Numbered from the stretch's first letter, positions 9,497 to 18,342 are shown. The stretch: DNA of 64,000 nucleotides from Acidovorax sp. GBBC 1281 (GCF_028473645.1 NZ_CP097269.1:3118001-3182000); one strand, 5' to 3'. Translations and numbers: made by a program. Notes: generated by a model not told the origin, from the letters alone.

Positions 9497-10126
9497 GTTT
9501 TCACGCTTTTGCGCATCTATGTCGTGGAAGTTGAAGAACGAATCAAGTCAACTCTGAGTGCCCTGCGCACCGAGCCCCAAGGCAGAGATGAAAAGCAGGG
9601 GCACTTGCCGCCAAACAGGCCAAGTGGGATTGTGGACGGGGTTCCTGCACGCACGACCCGGGTCTAGCCCTGGCGTGCTGCCGCAGCATCATAGAACAGC
9701 GATAGGCCCGGGACGCTGTAGACCCCTCAGATCGCAGCATCCAAAACAAGACCCCTTGCCATCACGTCCATTTTTTGGAAATGGCGAGTCTACCTTCACA
9801 TGCGGTAACCCCGTTACCTATTGAAGCCAATTCAAACCACAAAACAAATTGTTTCTTCTGTTTCTTTGAGGCGCCAATTAGTCCGAACTTGTATCACCGA
9901 AATGACACGTGGCACTCTTATGATCGCCGGCAGATAAACAGATCACGGATCGGCATCGCAATCGCGGTCCAGAGGGAGATCGCCCGCACAGGCATTTATC
10001 TTCCCCTCTTGCTGCCTTTCTACACAGTGACTGTTTCTTCAGGTCAGCGCGTCCCGTCTGTTGAAGGGCCCGCAGACTTTTCATTGACTTTGCGTACCAA
10101 ACATCGCAACTACAGGAGAAGCAATA
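9497..10126. promoter_or_regulatory. Divergent control region between ppkA and hcp
   Basis: These 630 bp lie between the divergent starts of ppkA and hcp and hold no convincing gene. The right half is clearly richer in A/T than its surroundings (around 9,830-9,900 and 10,000-10,090), as expected for promoters. A Shine-Dalgarno AGGAGAAG lies just before the hcp ATG. I found no sigma-54 box that satisfies both halves of the consensus. Confidence 0.5.
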
Positions 10127-10609
10127 ATGTCAGTCGATATGTTCATGAAGGTCGAAGGCGCCAGCGGTGAGTCGCAAGACTCCAACCACAAGGGCTGGAC
10201 TGACATCAACTCGTTCACCTGGGGTGCCACCCAGCCGAACTCCATGGCCAGCGGCGGTGGTGCCGGCGCCGGCAAGGTCACCTTCCATGACCTGAACATC
10301 GTGGCCTCCATCGACAAGTGCTATCCGGCCGTGCTCAAGCACTGCTCCACCGGCAAGCACTTGGGCCAAGTGGAAATCTCTCTTTGCAAGGCCGGCGGCA
10401 CGCAAATCGAATTCGGCAAGATCACCCTGACCGACGTGATGGTGACCAGCGTGACCGTCAGCGGTACCGACGGCAGCGACTCTGTCCTGGTGAACTATGC
10501 TTTCCAGGCAGCCAAGGTCAAGACCCAGTACTGGGAACAAACCAACCAAGGCGGCAAGGGTGCGGAAAGCCAAATGGGCTTCAACATCAAGGAAAACAAG
10601 GAAGCCTAA
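10127..10609 (+). CDS. hcp: Hcp, T6SS inner-tube protein
   Basis: Hcp forms the hexameric rings of the T6SS inner tube and is secreted with effectors. The 160-residue protein has the family N-terminus (MFMKVEGASGES), the W-DINSFTWG strand and HDLNIVASIDK. The C-terminus is slightly short but intact. A good AGGAGAAG site precedes the ATG, and a strong terminator follows the stop. Most T6SS clusters continue with tssB/tssC or tssE near hcp. Here the next DNA is an insertion-sequence cluster, so the rest of the system must lie elsewhere or be lost. Confidence 0.96.
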   Translation: MSVDMFMKVEGASGESQDSNHKGWTDINSFTWGATQPNSMASGGGAGAGKVTFHDLNIVASIDKCYPAVLKHCSTGKHLGQVEISLCKAGGTQIEFGKITLTDVMVTSVTVSGTDGSDSVLVNYAFQAAKVKTQYWEQTNQGGKGAESQMGFNIKENKEA

Positions 10610-10627
10610 TACGCTTCTTAGCCAACA

Positions 10628-10655
10628 AAAAAAGCCACATTCGTGTGGCTTTTTT
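10628..10655 (+). terminator. Rho-independent terminator after hcp
   Basis: The hairpin AAGCCACA-TTCG-TGTGGCTT is followed by six T residues and preceded by an A run. The stable TTCG loop and the 3' U tract fit an intrinsic terminator for the monocistronic hcp mRNA. Confidence 0.92.
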
Positions 10656-10863
10656 ATGGCTTGCTTTTTTCTTCGACGATCCATTATTCGGAGTCGAACA
10701 CGACTTATCGTGGGCTATATCCATACACGCCTGACCGTTATAAGTTGCGCCCCGAATGAAAGTCAAAGACGCAAATCAGAACTAACCGCCAGCGGTTTAG
10801 ATGCCCCTGGGCGCTGTTGCACAAATCGAATTGCAGACGGCATGACCCCAACCCCAGACGGAC

Positions 10864-11714
10864 CTATGCCACAGCAGTCACCGACACGGTGTGAGGACGG
10901 CCGATCTGACTGAACCGATTGAGCAAGGCCACGCGGACATGCAGCTCCACAACCTGGCGGTCGAACGTGCGCGCGATCACCCGTTCGCCCAGTCGCTTGA
11001 AGCAGTGCATCTTCGTCTCCACAAGGCTGCGCCGGTGGTAGCCGCTCCACTTCTTCCAAATGCCGCGACCCAGGCGCTGGCACGCCCGAATGGCCTCATT
11101 ACGATGCGCCGAGCCCGGACTCGACTTCTTCCAATGGCTGGCGTTCTTGCGGGGCGGGATCACCGCCATCGCGTGCCGCTCGGCAATGGCGTCCAGGCAG
11201 GCGCGCGTGTCGTAGGCGCCATCGGCACTGACGCTTTCGATGGATTCGTCAGTGGGAATCTGAGCCAGCAACCCGGGCAACATCGGCGCATCCCCAATGG
11301 CGTTGCTGGTCACCTCGATGGCGCGTATTTCCAGCGTCTGCGCGTCGATGCTCAGATGGACCTTGCGCCATTCGCGCCGGTATTCAGCACCATGCTTCTT
11401 GCGTTTCCACTCTCCTTCGCCCAGGAACTTGATGCCGGTGCTGTCCACCAGCAACTGCAGCGGCGAGTTGGTTCGCTGGTAGCTCAGTTCGACCTGCAAG
11501 GTCTTTTGGCGCCGGCAAACAGTGCTGAAGTCAGGTACCGGCCAGTCCAGCTTTGCCAGCCGCAGCAGGCTCTGCACCATGCCCAGCGCCTGTCGCAAGG
11601 GCTGGCCGAACAGGCACTTGATGCTCAGGCAGAACTGGATTGCTGCGTCCGAGAAGGTTCGGCTGCGTCCACGCCTGCCGGTCGGCGTGCCAAACCACTG
11701 CATGCCCTCATCTA
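10864..11714 (-). pseudogene. IS5-family (IS903 group) transposase, 5' part lost
   Basis: This reading frame holds the last ~280 of 316 residues of a DDE transposase: LLVDSTGIKF, SADGAYDTR and SLVETKMHCFK carry the acidic triad. The first ~36 residues present in the intact copy at 43,429-44,379 are missing, because the frame starts at the TA where IS630 is inserted. Without the original GTG start and left terminus it is probably dead. Confidence 0.85.
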
Positions 11715-12873
11715 GTGTCCTGTCCCGTTAATTCGCAGGCACGATAGCTGCATGGTTTCGGGCCATCCTTGAGGTGCCGCCATGCCCAATGCAACGACCC
11801 GAACAGAAATTGCGCTTAGTGAAGTGGAGCGCGCGGAACTGACGTCCATGGCGCGATCACGTTCGCTGCCAGCGGCGTTGTCGCTCAGGGCGCGCATCGT
11901 GCTGACTTGCGAAGGCACAGATAAAGCCAGCACCGCGGTTGCGCAGGCTCTGGGGATCAGTCGTAGCACTGTCACCAAGTGGCGCGGGCGCTATGCGCGC
12001 CATCGCATTGCAGGGCTTTACGACGAGTTGCGCCCGGGTCGCCCCCGCACGGTAGATGACGAGCGTGTTGCTGAGTTGATTACCAAGACGTTGCACACCA
12101 AGCCTGCTGATGGGGGTACCCACTGGAGCACCCGCACGCTGGCCGCCGATACGGGCATCAGCAAGAGCACGGTGGCGCGCTATCTGCAGACCTTCAACCT
12201 CAAGCCGCACCGGGCCGACAGCTTCAAGCTGTCGACCGATCCGCTGTTCATCGAGAAGCTGCGCGACGTTGTGGGGCTGTACCTGAACCCACCTGACAAC
12301 GCGCTGGTGCTGTGCGTGGACGAGAAGAGCCAATGCCAAGCTTTGGAGCGTACGCAGCCGATGCTGCCAATGGGGTTTGGCTATGTCGAAGGTGTCACGC
12401 ACGACTACGTGCGCCACGGCACCACCACCTTGTTCGCGGCCCTGAACGTGATGAATGGCCAAGTGATCGCGCAGTGCCGGCCCCGGCATCGTCATCAAGA
12501 GTTCCTTGCCTTCCTGCGCGCCATCGACAAGGCAGTGCCCGACGAACTGGATGTGCACTGCATAGCTGATAACTACGCCAGCCACAAGCATCCAAAGGTG
12601 CGCGCTTGGTTGGCCGAGCGGCCTCGCTGGCACATGCACTTCGTTCCGACCTATTCAAGCTGGCTCAATCAGGTCGAGCGCTTCTTCTCGATCATCACCA
12701 CGCGGGCAATCCGCCGTGGCTCGTTCACCAGCGTGAAGGATCTGATCAACAAGATCGACACATTCATCGCGAATTACAACCAGTCCTGCCAGCCGTTTAC
12801 TTGGACAGCTACAGCAGACTCCATCCTCGAAAAACTCGCCAGACTATGCGGGCGAATTAACGGGACAGGACAC
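11715..12873 (+). mobile_element. IS630-family insertion sequence, copy 1
   Basis: This 1159-bp element has terminal inverted repeats that begin GTGTCCTGTCCCGTTAATTC at the left and end with the complement at the right. It is flanked by TA on both sides (11,713-11,714 and 12,874-12,875), the target of IS630/Tc1-type elements. A same-length copy lies at 41,156-42,314. Confidence 0.93.
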
Positions 12874-12876
12874 TAG
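11782..12876 (+). CDS. IS630-family transposase
   Basis: This 364-residue transposase has an N-terminal helix-turn-helix part (GISRSTVTKWRGRYARHRI, then a second HTH around TGISKSTVARYLQ) and a DDE_3 catalytic domain: CVDEKSQ, ADNYASHK and SSWLNQVERFF supply the D, D, E residues. The C-terminus GRINGTGH is encoded by the right inverted repeat itself. The stop codon TAG is completed by the TA target plus the next base outside the element. Confidence 0.95.
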   Translation: MPNATTRTEIALSEVERAELTSMARSRSLPAALSLRARIVLTCEGTDKASTAVAQALGISRSTVTKWRGRYARHRIAGLYDELRPGRPRTVDDERVAELITKTLHTKPADGGTHWSTRTLAADTGISKSTVARYLQTFNLKPHRADSFKLSTDPLFIEKLRDVVGLYLNPPDNALVLCVDEKSQCQALERTQPMLPMGFGYVEGVTHDYVRHGTTTLFAALNVMNGQVIAQCRPRHRHQEFLAFLRAIDKAVPDELDVHCIADNYASHKHPKVRAWLAERPRWHMHFVPTYSSWLNQVERFFSIITTRAIRRGSFTSVKDLINKIDTFIANYNQSCQPFTWTATADSILEKLARLCGRINGTGH

Positions 12877-13724
12877 ATGAGGGCATGCAGTGGTTTGGCA
12901 CGCCGACCGGCAGGCGTGGACGCAGCCGAACCTTCTCGGACGCAGCAATCCAGTTCTGCCTGAGCATCAAGTGCCTGTTCGGCCAGCCCTTGCGACAGGC
13001 GCTGGGCATGGTGCAGAGCCTGCTGCGGCTGGCAAAGCTGGACTGGCCGGTACCTGACTTCAGCACTGTTTGCCGGCGCCAAAAGACCTTGCAGGTCGAA
13101 CTGAGCTACCAGCGAACCAACTCGCCGCTGCAGTTGCTGGTGGACAGCACCGGCATCAAGTTCCTGGGCGAAGGAGAGTGGAAACGCAAGAAGCATGGTG
13201 CTGAATACCGGCGCGAATGGCGCAAGGTCCATCTGGGCATCGACGCGCAGACGCTGGAAATACGCGCCATCGAGGTGACCAGCAACGCCATTGGGGATGC
13301 GCCGATGTTGCCCGGGTTGCTGGCTCAGATTCCCACTGACGAATCCATCGAAAGCGTCAGTGCCGATGGCGCCTACGACACGCGCGCCTGCCTGGACGCC
13401 ATTGCCGAGCGGCACGCGATGGCGGTGATCCCGCCCCGCAAGAACGCCAGCCATTGGAAGAAGTCGAGTCCGGGCTCGGCGCATCGTAATGAGGCCATTC
13501 GGGCGTGCCAGCGCCTGGGTCGCGGCATTTGGAAGAAGTGGAGCGGCTACCACCGGCGCAGCCTTGTGGAGACGAAGATGCACTGCTTCAAGCGACTGGG
13601 CGAACGGGTGATCGCGCGCACGTTCGACCGCCAGGTTGTGGAGCTGCATGTCCGCGTGGCCTTGCTCAATCGGTTCAGTCAGATCGGCCGTCCTCACACC
13701 GTGTCGGTGACTGCTGTGGCATAG
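12874..13724 (+). pseudogene. IS5-family (IS903 group) transposase, 5' part lost, opposite orientation
   Basis: This is the same 3' half of the transposase as at 10,864-11,714, but on the plus strand and from another copy (HLGID variant). It begins at the TA beside the right end of IS630. The matching terminus ends at 13,778. The catalytic residues are present, but the start and the left terminus are missing. Confidence 0.85.
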
Positions 13725-13831
13725 GTCCGTCTGGGGTTGGGGTCATGCCGTCTGCAATTCGATTTGTGCAACAGCGCCCCAGCCAGACGTCATACACCTT
13801 CAATACACCATCAGAAGTGCGAGTGAACACT

Positions 13832-13951
13832 ATGGAATCCATTCTCTGGAAATTGAGTTGTCTTGCGGTAGGTCTCATACTGTTTTTGTTGGTGATTTGG
13901 CCCGTCGGTGGACTTTTATTCGGTTTTTGGAAGGACAAACGCGGTGGTTGA
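13832..13951 (+). CDS. Small membrane protein, 39 residues, unknown
   Basis: The peptide begins MESILWKLSC and is almost entirely one or two hydrophobic segments (LAVGLILFLLVIWPVGGLLF), ending with a charged FWKDKRGG tail. It lies between the IS array and the convergent membrane-protein gene. No clear Shine-Dalgarno is seen (GAGTG lies 10 bases upstream). It could be a real small island protein or a chance frame. Confidence 0.4.
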   Translation: MESILWKLSCLAVGLILFLLVIWPVGGLLFGFWKDKRGG

Positions 13952-13953
13952 AC

Positions 13954-14556
13954 TCACGTGATCTTTCTTTGAGGATGGCGCTCAAGCGCACGTAGCAAGG
14001 GGAAGCTGGTGCGAAACAGCAGGAGCCATGCGAGCGGGAAGGACAGGATGACCATTGCGATGAAGAACGCACCCCAGCCCTGTGTGAGGGTGAACGAAGT
14101 GGCGGAAGTGCATTGGCCGAGGGTGACCATGACGGAATTGACCGGATCGATGCGGCCGGTGAGAACGATGTAGGCCATGGTCAAAATAGCAGGCCCGCTC
14201 ACGGGCACCGTGGCGACCACGGCAGGGAGCCAATTCAATCGGAGCCATGGCCAATACAAGACCTTCAAATCGTGGGACCGGCCTTCGCGTGCGATCCAGA
14301 TCGCAGCGTACGCAGTTAGAAGGACCATCATGCCCAGGGCGAGTACGAGGATCAGTTGCGGCATGAAGTACATCATCCAGGCGTCGGTTGCCTGGAACTG
14401 CCCATCGGCAGAGCAGGAAGCCTCGAAGAAGACGATGGACAAAAGTTCGAACTGGGCCTGACTGGCGGTGGTTGCCATGGCCGTCGTCGTGCCGGCCGAG
14501 GCCAGGACGGCGCCTGCCCACCGCAGGCAGGATCGAAAAACACCGATACGCAGCAT
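13954..14556 (-). CDS. Four-helix membrane protein of the island, unknown
   Basis: The product is not recognised. The 200-residue protein starts MLRIGVFRSCL with a signal-like segment and then has about four further hydrophobic helices (around MPQLILVLALGMMVLLTAYAAIW, a PVSGPAILTMAYIVL segment and a C-terminal FFIAMVILSFPLAWLLLF). The start codon shares one base with the stop of the upstream winged-helix gene (TGATG), so the two are probably co-translated. The paired layout suggests a regulated membrane function of the conjugative element, but none can be named. Confidence 0.6.
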   Translation of the reverse strand: MLRIGVFRSCLRWAGAVLASAGTTTAMATTASQAQFELLSIVFFEASCSADGQFQATDAWMMYFMPQLILVLALGMMVLLTAYAAIWIAREGRSHDLKVLYWPWLRLNWLPAVVATVPVSGPAILTMAYIVLTGRIDPVNSVMVTLGQCTSATSFTLTQGWGAFFIAMVILSFPLAWLLLFRTSFPLLRALERHPQRKIT

Positions 14557-14960
14557 CACGCGGCATCCTCGACGGCGGACGCAGCAGCGGCGGCAGAGTC
14601 GTTCCAGGCTTGCAGGAACGCGAAATCCTCTCTGCGCATGCCGGGCAGCGTGTTGCTTACGGGCTGCTGGAGCAGTTCCATGACGGCATCGCGGTCCACC
14701 GTGATGAGGGTCGCAGTCTTGGCGTGGATGCGCACTTCGATCAGGCCCAACTGGGTAAGACGGTCCAGTGCGCGCTGTGCCTGCCACTTGTTGATCTGAC
14801 CGTCCAAAGCGAACTGCGAAACCTGAGTGACTGCGGTCTTCCATTCTGCGACATCTGCTTGCTCCCGCAGCGCGGTATGAAGCATCAATGCATCGCTGTA
14901 CTTGCCCAGACGGTGCAAAAGCTCCACGAACAGGCGGTCGCTGGTCATTTTTCTAGCCAT
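14556..14960 (-). CDS. Winged-helix-like protein, putative regulator
   Basis: This 134-residue protein starts MARKMTSDRLFVELLHRLG. The central part (about 45-100) reads as a replication-initiator or MarR-like winged helix: INKWQAQRALDRLTQLGLIEVR is a typical recognition helix and wing. The role is unknown. It is first of a two-gene unit and lies just downstream of two exact 26-bp direct repeats (15,015-15,076) that could be its operator. AAGGGAAGAACC precedes the start. Confidence 0.6.
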   Translation of the reverse strand: MARKMTSDRLFVELLHRLGKYSDALMLHTALREQADVAEWKTAVTQVSQFALDGQINKWQAQRALDRLTQLGLIEVRIHAKTATLITVDRDAVMELLQQPVSNTLPGMRREDFAFLQAWNDSAAAAASAVEDAA

Positions 14961-15014
14961 GGTTCTTCCCTTTTATTGAGTTGATGAAATAGTGAATTGA
15001 GTGGCCTAGGAACA

Positions 15015-15076
15015 GGTTGGTGCAAAACGCTCCACGTGGTAACGGTTACCGGTTGGTGCAAAACGCTCCACGTGGT
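15015..15076. repeat. Two exact 26-bp direct repeats, likely operator or iteron pair
   Basis: Copies at 15,015-15,040 and 15,051-15,076 both begin GGTTGGTGCAAAACGC and end TCCACGTGGT. They are 36 bp apart start to start, with a small palindrome GGTAAC-GGTTACC across the spacer junction. They lie in the 158-bp gap between the replication-type gene and the winged-helix gene, so protein binding that controls the 14,960 start is likely. Confidence 0.8.
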
Positions 15077-15118
15077 GATGACGTGTTCCTGCCCCATGCT
15101 GAAGTCGGCTGCAACGGC

Positions 15119-17107
15119 TCATCGTGACCCAGCCTTTCCCCGCCAGATGCCGGTCGTTCCAGTCTTCTGCCGAAGCTCCTGGCGCAGCTTGTCCAGCTTG
15201 GCCCGTGCGGACAGCGCGGTGTCCGAGTCGTTGCGGTGCGGCTCGGACGCGGCAGCCTGTTGCGCCTCGGTGCATTCCCTGGCCGAACGGGCTTCTTGCT
15301 TTGCCGTGCGCTCGCGCTCGACCTCGCGCCGAGCCGCTACCCGATCGGCCATGGTCAACACCAGCGTGCCCTTTTCGTGGTGTCGCACCAGGGCGTGCAG
15401 CCAGGCGGGCGGGTTATGGATCGCCTTGTTGCCGGCCAGATGCCCTTGCAACTCGTCCAGCAGCTGCTGCCGAATGGCCTGCGGCGCAGTAGCCATGACC
15501 TTGTTCACCCCTACGTGCCATTCCGACTCCAGCCGTTCGGGCATGACCAGCGAATCGCCTTGATGGGTCGGCTCGGGTGCCGGCTGGTGGACTGGCTGGT
15601 CGGCAAGACTTCCCGGTGGCCCCGATGCCTCTCGCTGTTGGACAACGGGTTCCTGCTGCACTGGTGCTGGCGCAGCGGTCTCTTCGCGGCTGTCCGGGGA
15701 AGGATCAACGTTCCGACCACGACCACACTCCGCGTCCTGCTGTACCGCCGAGTTGTCCACAGGGCGAGGCTGCCCAGGGTCGCGCGTAAGAGGAGTTGGA
15801 GGTTTATTGAATACCCTATTTATATGGTTTCGACAAAACGGCAATTTAGTTTCGACGTTTGGGCATTCAAGTTTCGACGTTTCGGCATTTGTCGATTCAA
15901 GTTTCGACAAAAGGGCAAACGATTGACACTCGGGCGTGTCCGAACGTGGAGCGGACGCGGATGGGACCGCGTTCTGCCCTGTTGAATTCTGTGTACGTTG
16001 GCGGATCGACGTGCTGGGCGCCCGGGGAGCGAACATACTCATGACCTGGGAGACCGGCGCGCTGCTGGCCGCGCGGCCCTCGGATTGCGTGTCGATCGCA
16101 CCAGGTACTGGCCGCGCCACCATGGGACCGAACAGCGGGAGCTGCTTTGCCGCGGGCTTGTCGGGCGAGGCCAGCCAGCGCCGCAATGGCTCGGCCGGGA
16201 TCGCCGACACTTGGCGCACGGGTTGTGCGATCGGGGCGACCGACGTGGGCTTCGGAACGGACGGGACCGTGGCCGGAGCCGGCACGAGATGCATCGCCTG
16301 CTGCGGCTTCCTGCCCCGGGAGGGCAGCAGCTTTTGCTCCTGGCCCTGCAGGCAGGCCATGATCGCGCCCAGGTTGAGCCGGACCGTGGTGGAGTATTCA
16401 TGGACGAGACCGGCCCGCTTGAGCCGATCGCGCGCATTGCGCTGTGTCTTGGGGCCAAGGCACAGGGCGATGCGGATGTCCTCTTGGGAGACGCGGAAGT
16501 AGCCGTCGCCCTGCGGCCCTCGGCATGACGCCCTGGCCACCAGCGCGCGGCGCTGCTGCTGCAGAAGATAGGACAGGTACAGGCCACCGGCCACGCTGCC
16601 CGTGAGATCGGACAGCGGCCGGTAGAAACTCACGCACTGGCCGAACCAGGGTGCGAGCGCCTCCCAGCCCAGCGGTGAGCCAGGTTTGGAAACGATCTGC
16701 TCCTGCGGCAGGTTGGCCCAGGTGGCAAGCTGCTGCAGGTTGACCTTGAAGTGCAGCCGTGCGGGCTTGCCCGCCAGATGCTCGGAGAGCAGTTGCTCGC
16801 GCACCAGCAGTTCGCGCACGGTCGTCTGCTCGCGCGTCGTCAGGCCGGTGGCCTGCTGCCACTGCTTGGCGGTGAGGAAGAACCATCCACCGCGGTGCGC
16901 GCCGGTCTTGGCCAGGTGCCGCGTCCAATACAGCGCGTGCCCGAGGAACACCGCGGCCTTGAAGTTGTCCAGCCGCTCGGCCAGGGCCGGGTGGAACTGG
17001 ATGAACCCCTGGGCCGCGAGCAGGCGCAGCGCCTCGTCCGGCGCTGCTGAGCCGTGGAACGAGGGCTGCTCTGGGGCGGATTCGATCCGCCGAAGGCCTG
17101 TGATCAC
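15119..17107 (-). CDS. STY4528-like ICE replication protein (large, winged-helix)
   Basis: Many SPI-7/PFGI-1-type conjugative elements carry a gene of this kind near parA/parB; I recognise it by segment similarity and context. The 662-residue protein has an N-terminal helical part (ALYWTRHLAKTG, GGWFFLTAKQWQQATGLTTREQ), which is a DNA-binding winged helix, and a second winged-helix segment (VSQEDIRIALCLGPKTQRNARDRLKRAGLV). A Pro/Ala-rich middle follows, then a charged coiled C-terminus. The GTG start at 17,107 overlaps the upstream stop (GTGA). Four iteron-like repeats lie inside the gene at 15,827-15,917. The first 110 codons that could be added upstream lie in the neighbour gene and are not coding. 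Confidence 0.7.
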   Translation of the reverse strand: MITGLRRIESAPEQPSFHGSAAPDEALRLLAAQGFIQFHPALAERLDNFKAAVFLGHALYWTRHLAKTGAHRGGWFFLTAKQWQQATGLTTREQTTVRELLVREQLLSEHLAGKPARLHFKVNLQQLATWANLPQEQIVSKPGSPLGWEALAPWFGQCVSFYRPLSDLTGSVAGGLYLSYLLQQQRRALVARASCRGPQGDGYFRVSQEDIRIALCLGPKTQRNARDRLKRAGLVHEYSTTVRLNLGAIMACLQGQEQKLLPSRGRKPQQAMHLVPAPATVPSVPKPTSVAPIAQPVRQVSAIPAEPLRRWLASPDKPAAKQLPLFGPMVARPVPGAIDTQSEGRAASSAPVSQVMSMFAPRAPSTSIRQRTQNSTGQNAVPSASAPRSDTPECQSFALLSKLESTNAETSKLECPNVETKLPFCRNHINRVFNKPPTPLTRDPGQPRPVDNSAVQQDAECGRGRNVDPSPDSREETAAPAPVQQEPVVQQREASGPPGSLADQPVHQPAPEPTHQGDSLVMPERLESEWHVGVNKVMATAPQAIRQQLLDELQGHLAGNKAIHNPPAWLHALVRHHEKGTLVLTMADRVAARREVERERTAKQEARSARECTEAQQAAASEPHRNDSDTALSARAKLDKLRQELRQKTGTTGIWRGKAGSR
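15827..15917. repeat. Four iteron-like repeats inside the replication-type gene
   Basis: GTTTCGAC occurs at 15,827, 15,849, 15,871 and 15,901, each followed after 4-5 bases by a GGCA-type box. The spacings are 22, 22 and 30 bp, close to whole helical turns, as in plasmid iteron origins. The local sequence is also less GC-rich than its neighbours. The repeats are translated as part of the gene. A replication origin recognised by the gene's own product is the simplest reading. Confidence 0.65.
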
Positions 17108-17721
17108 TTGGCGATTTGCCGCGCAGCAGGCAGCGCAGGAAAACCAGAATCCATTGCGGCATCCTGCGGCTGCAGCAAATGGAGCATCTGCGCGAGCGGC
17201 TCGGCCTGCTCGATCAGGGCCCGTGCGATGGCATCCAGGTGCAGGCGATAGACGATGGGCTTGCGCTGGCCGGACTGCTCCGAGACCAGGCCGGCTGCGA
17301 TCAGCTGACGGCGGCAGGTTTCCTGCTGTCCGCGGCTGATGCCGGTTTCCTGCTCGCATTCCTGAGCCGACATGGCGAACACGAAGGTGTCGCCCTGGAA
17401 GCTCTCCCGAGGCGCATGGACCATGCGCGCCATGGCGCTGGACAGCCACAGCGCCGGCACCACGCCACCGGCGATGTCCACGTAGGCCCGGTGAAACGAG
17501 ATGGGGGCCTGCCCGAGCCAGTCGAGCAGGACCGCCTGGCCGAGCAGCGCACCGTGCAGATCGTTGGCCGCGGTCGGGCTGGGCGTCAGGCCCTGCATGG
17601 ATGTCTGTTCCATGGAGGAGGGGTCCGTGGGCGCGATCGCCATATCCACTGCCGTGCTGGTCGTCCGGCGCGCGCGCCGCTCATGCCGGTTGGAGAGGTG
17701 GGTGACTTTGTTCGCGCCCAT
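17104..17721 (-). CDS. ICE-associated helix-turn-helix protein
   Basis: The function is unknown. The 205-residue product begins MGANKVTHLSNRHERRARR, a basic N-terminus, and contains a winged-helix-like block (FAMSAQECEQETGISRGQQETCRRQLIAAGLV) followed by QRKPIVYRLHLDAI. It overlaps the STY4528-like gene by 4 bp and resembles that protein's DNA-binding segment in layout. It may be a shortened relative or a co-regulator of replication. Confidence 0.6.
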   Translation of the reverse strand: MGANKVTHLSNRHERRARRTTSTAVDMAIAPTDPSSMEQTSMQGLTPSPTAANDLHGALLGQAVLLDWLGQAPISFHRAYVDIAGGVVPALWLSSAMARMVHAPRESFQGDTFVFAMSAQECEQETGISRGQQETCRRQLIAAGLVSEQSGQRKPIVYRLHLDAIARALIEQAEPLAQMLHLLQPQDAAMDSGFPALPAARQIAK

Positions 17722-17733
17722 GGGTGTGTCCTT

Positions 17734-18339
17734 TCAGAGAGAGCCGAAGTTGCTGCTGGGAGCACCGACCGATCCGCCGACCGTGGCCACGGCCTCGTCG
17801 AACTCGGTCACGGTGGCGTGCAGGGCCTGGATGCGCAGGTCCGGAAAGCGCTGGTGCAGCGCGTAGATGCGCTCGCGCAGCGTGGAATGCTCGCCCGAGC
17901 GCTCCATCTCGTGCCAGACCCGGTGGATCTCGTCGCGCAGCCGCTCGCTGGGCATCGAGGGCCGGCCGCTGGGCACGCCATCGGGGACCAGCAGTTCCCG
18001 CAGATCGCGGAATTCATCGGCCGTCAACTTGAAGAACTGGCAGACCATCTGGCGCGAGGCGCCGTGGCGGATGAAGTATTCGCGCAGATGCGCGTCCCGG
18101 CGCTGCCAGTCCAGGCGCTGCAGGCAGGCGGCGATCGCGCGCTGCGGCAGCGCGACGCGGATGTCCAGCTCGGTCTGCGCGATGTTGATCAGGTCGCGTG
18201 CGGGCCGGTGGCGCAGACTGTCCAGGAACTCGGGCGTGAAGCCTGCGGTCAACAAGGCATCGAAGCCGCCCTGGTCCATGTGCTCCACGAGGTGCTCCAG
18301 CAGCATGCGCTTGAGCATGGGGTTGGTGATGGCCAACAT
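17734..18339 (-). CDS. DUF2857 (STY4526-like) regulator
   Basis: This 201-residue protein begins MLAITNPMLKRMLLEHL and holds the family-type segment PARDLINIAQTELDIRVALPQRAI, followed by REYFIRHGASRQMVCQFFKL, a helix-turn-helix-like stretch. Members of this family are found next to parB and STY4528-type genes in SPI-7-like ICEs, as here. The precise role (regulation or replication) is not settled, and the assignment rests on remembered family features and gene order. Confidence 0.65.
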   Translation of the reverse strand: MLAITNPMLKRMLLEHLVEHMDQGGFDALLTAGFTPEFLDSLRHRPARDLINIAQTELDIRVALPQRAIAACLQRLDWQRRDAHLREYFIRHGASRQMVCQFFKLTADEFRDLRELLVPDGVPSGRPSMPSERLRDEIHRVWHEMERSGEHSTLRERIYALHQRFPDLRIQALHATVTEFDEAVATVGGSVGAPSSNFGSL

Positions 18340-18342
18340 AGG

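Larger units (their letters stand above)
10810..13778. mobile_element. Mirror array: IS903-group half copy (-), IS630-family element (+), IS903-group half copy (+)
   Basis: Both outer ends are the same IS903-type terminus (GGCGCTGTTGCACAAATCG at the left and its complement at the right). Both half copies break at the same TA dinucleotide, where the IS630 element sits. The two halves are inverted and both are 3' halves, so neither side has the 5' half that a simple insertion would leave. The left half encodes HLSID and the right half HLGID at the same position. They therefore come from two different IS903 copies joined by rearrangement. Confidence 0.85.
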
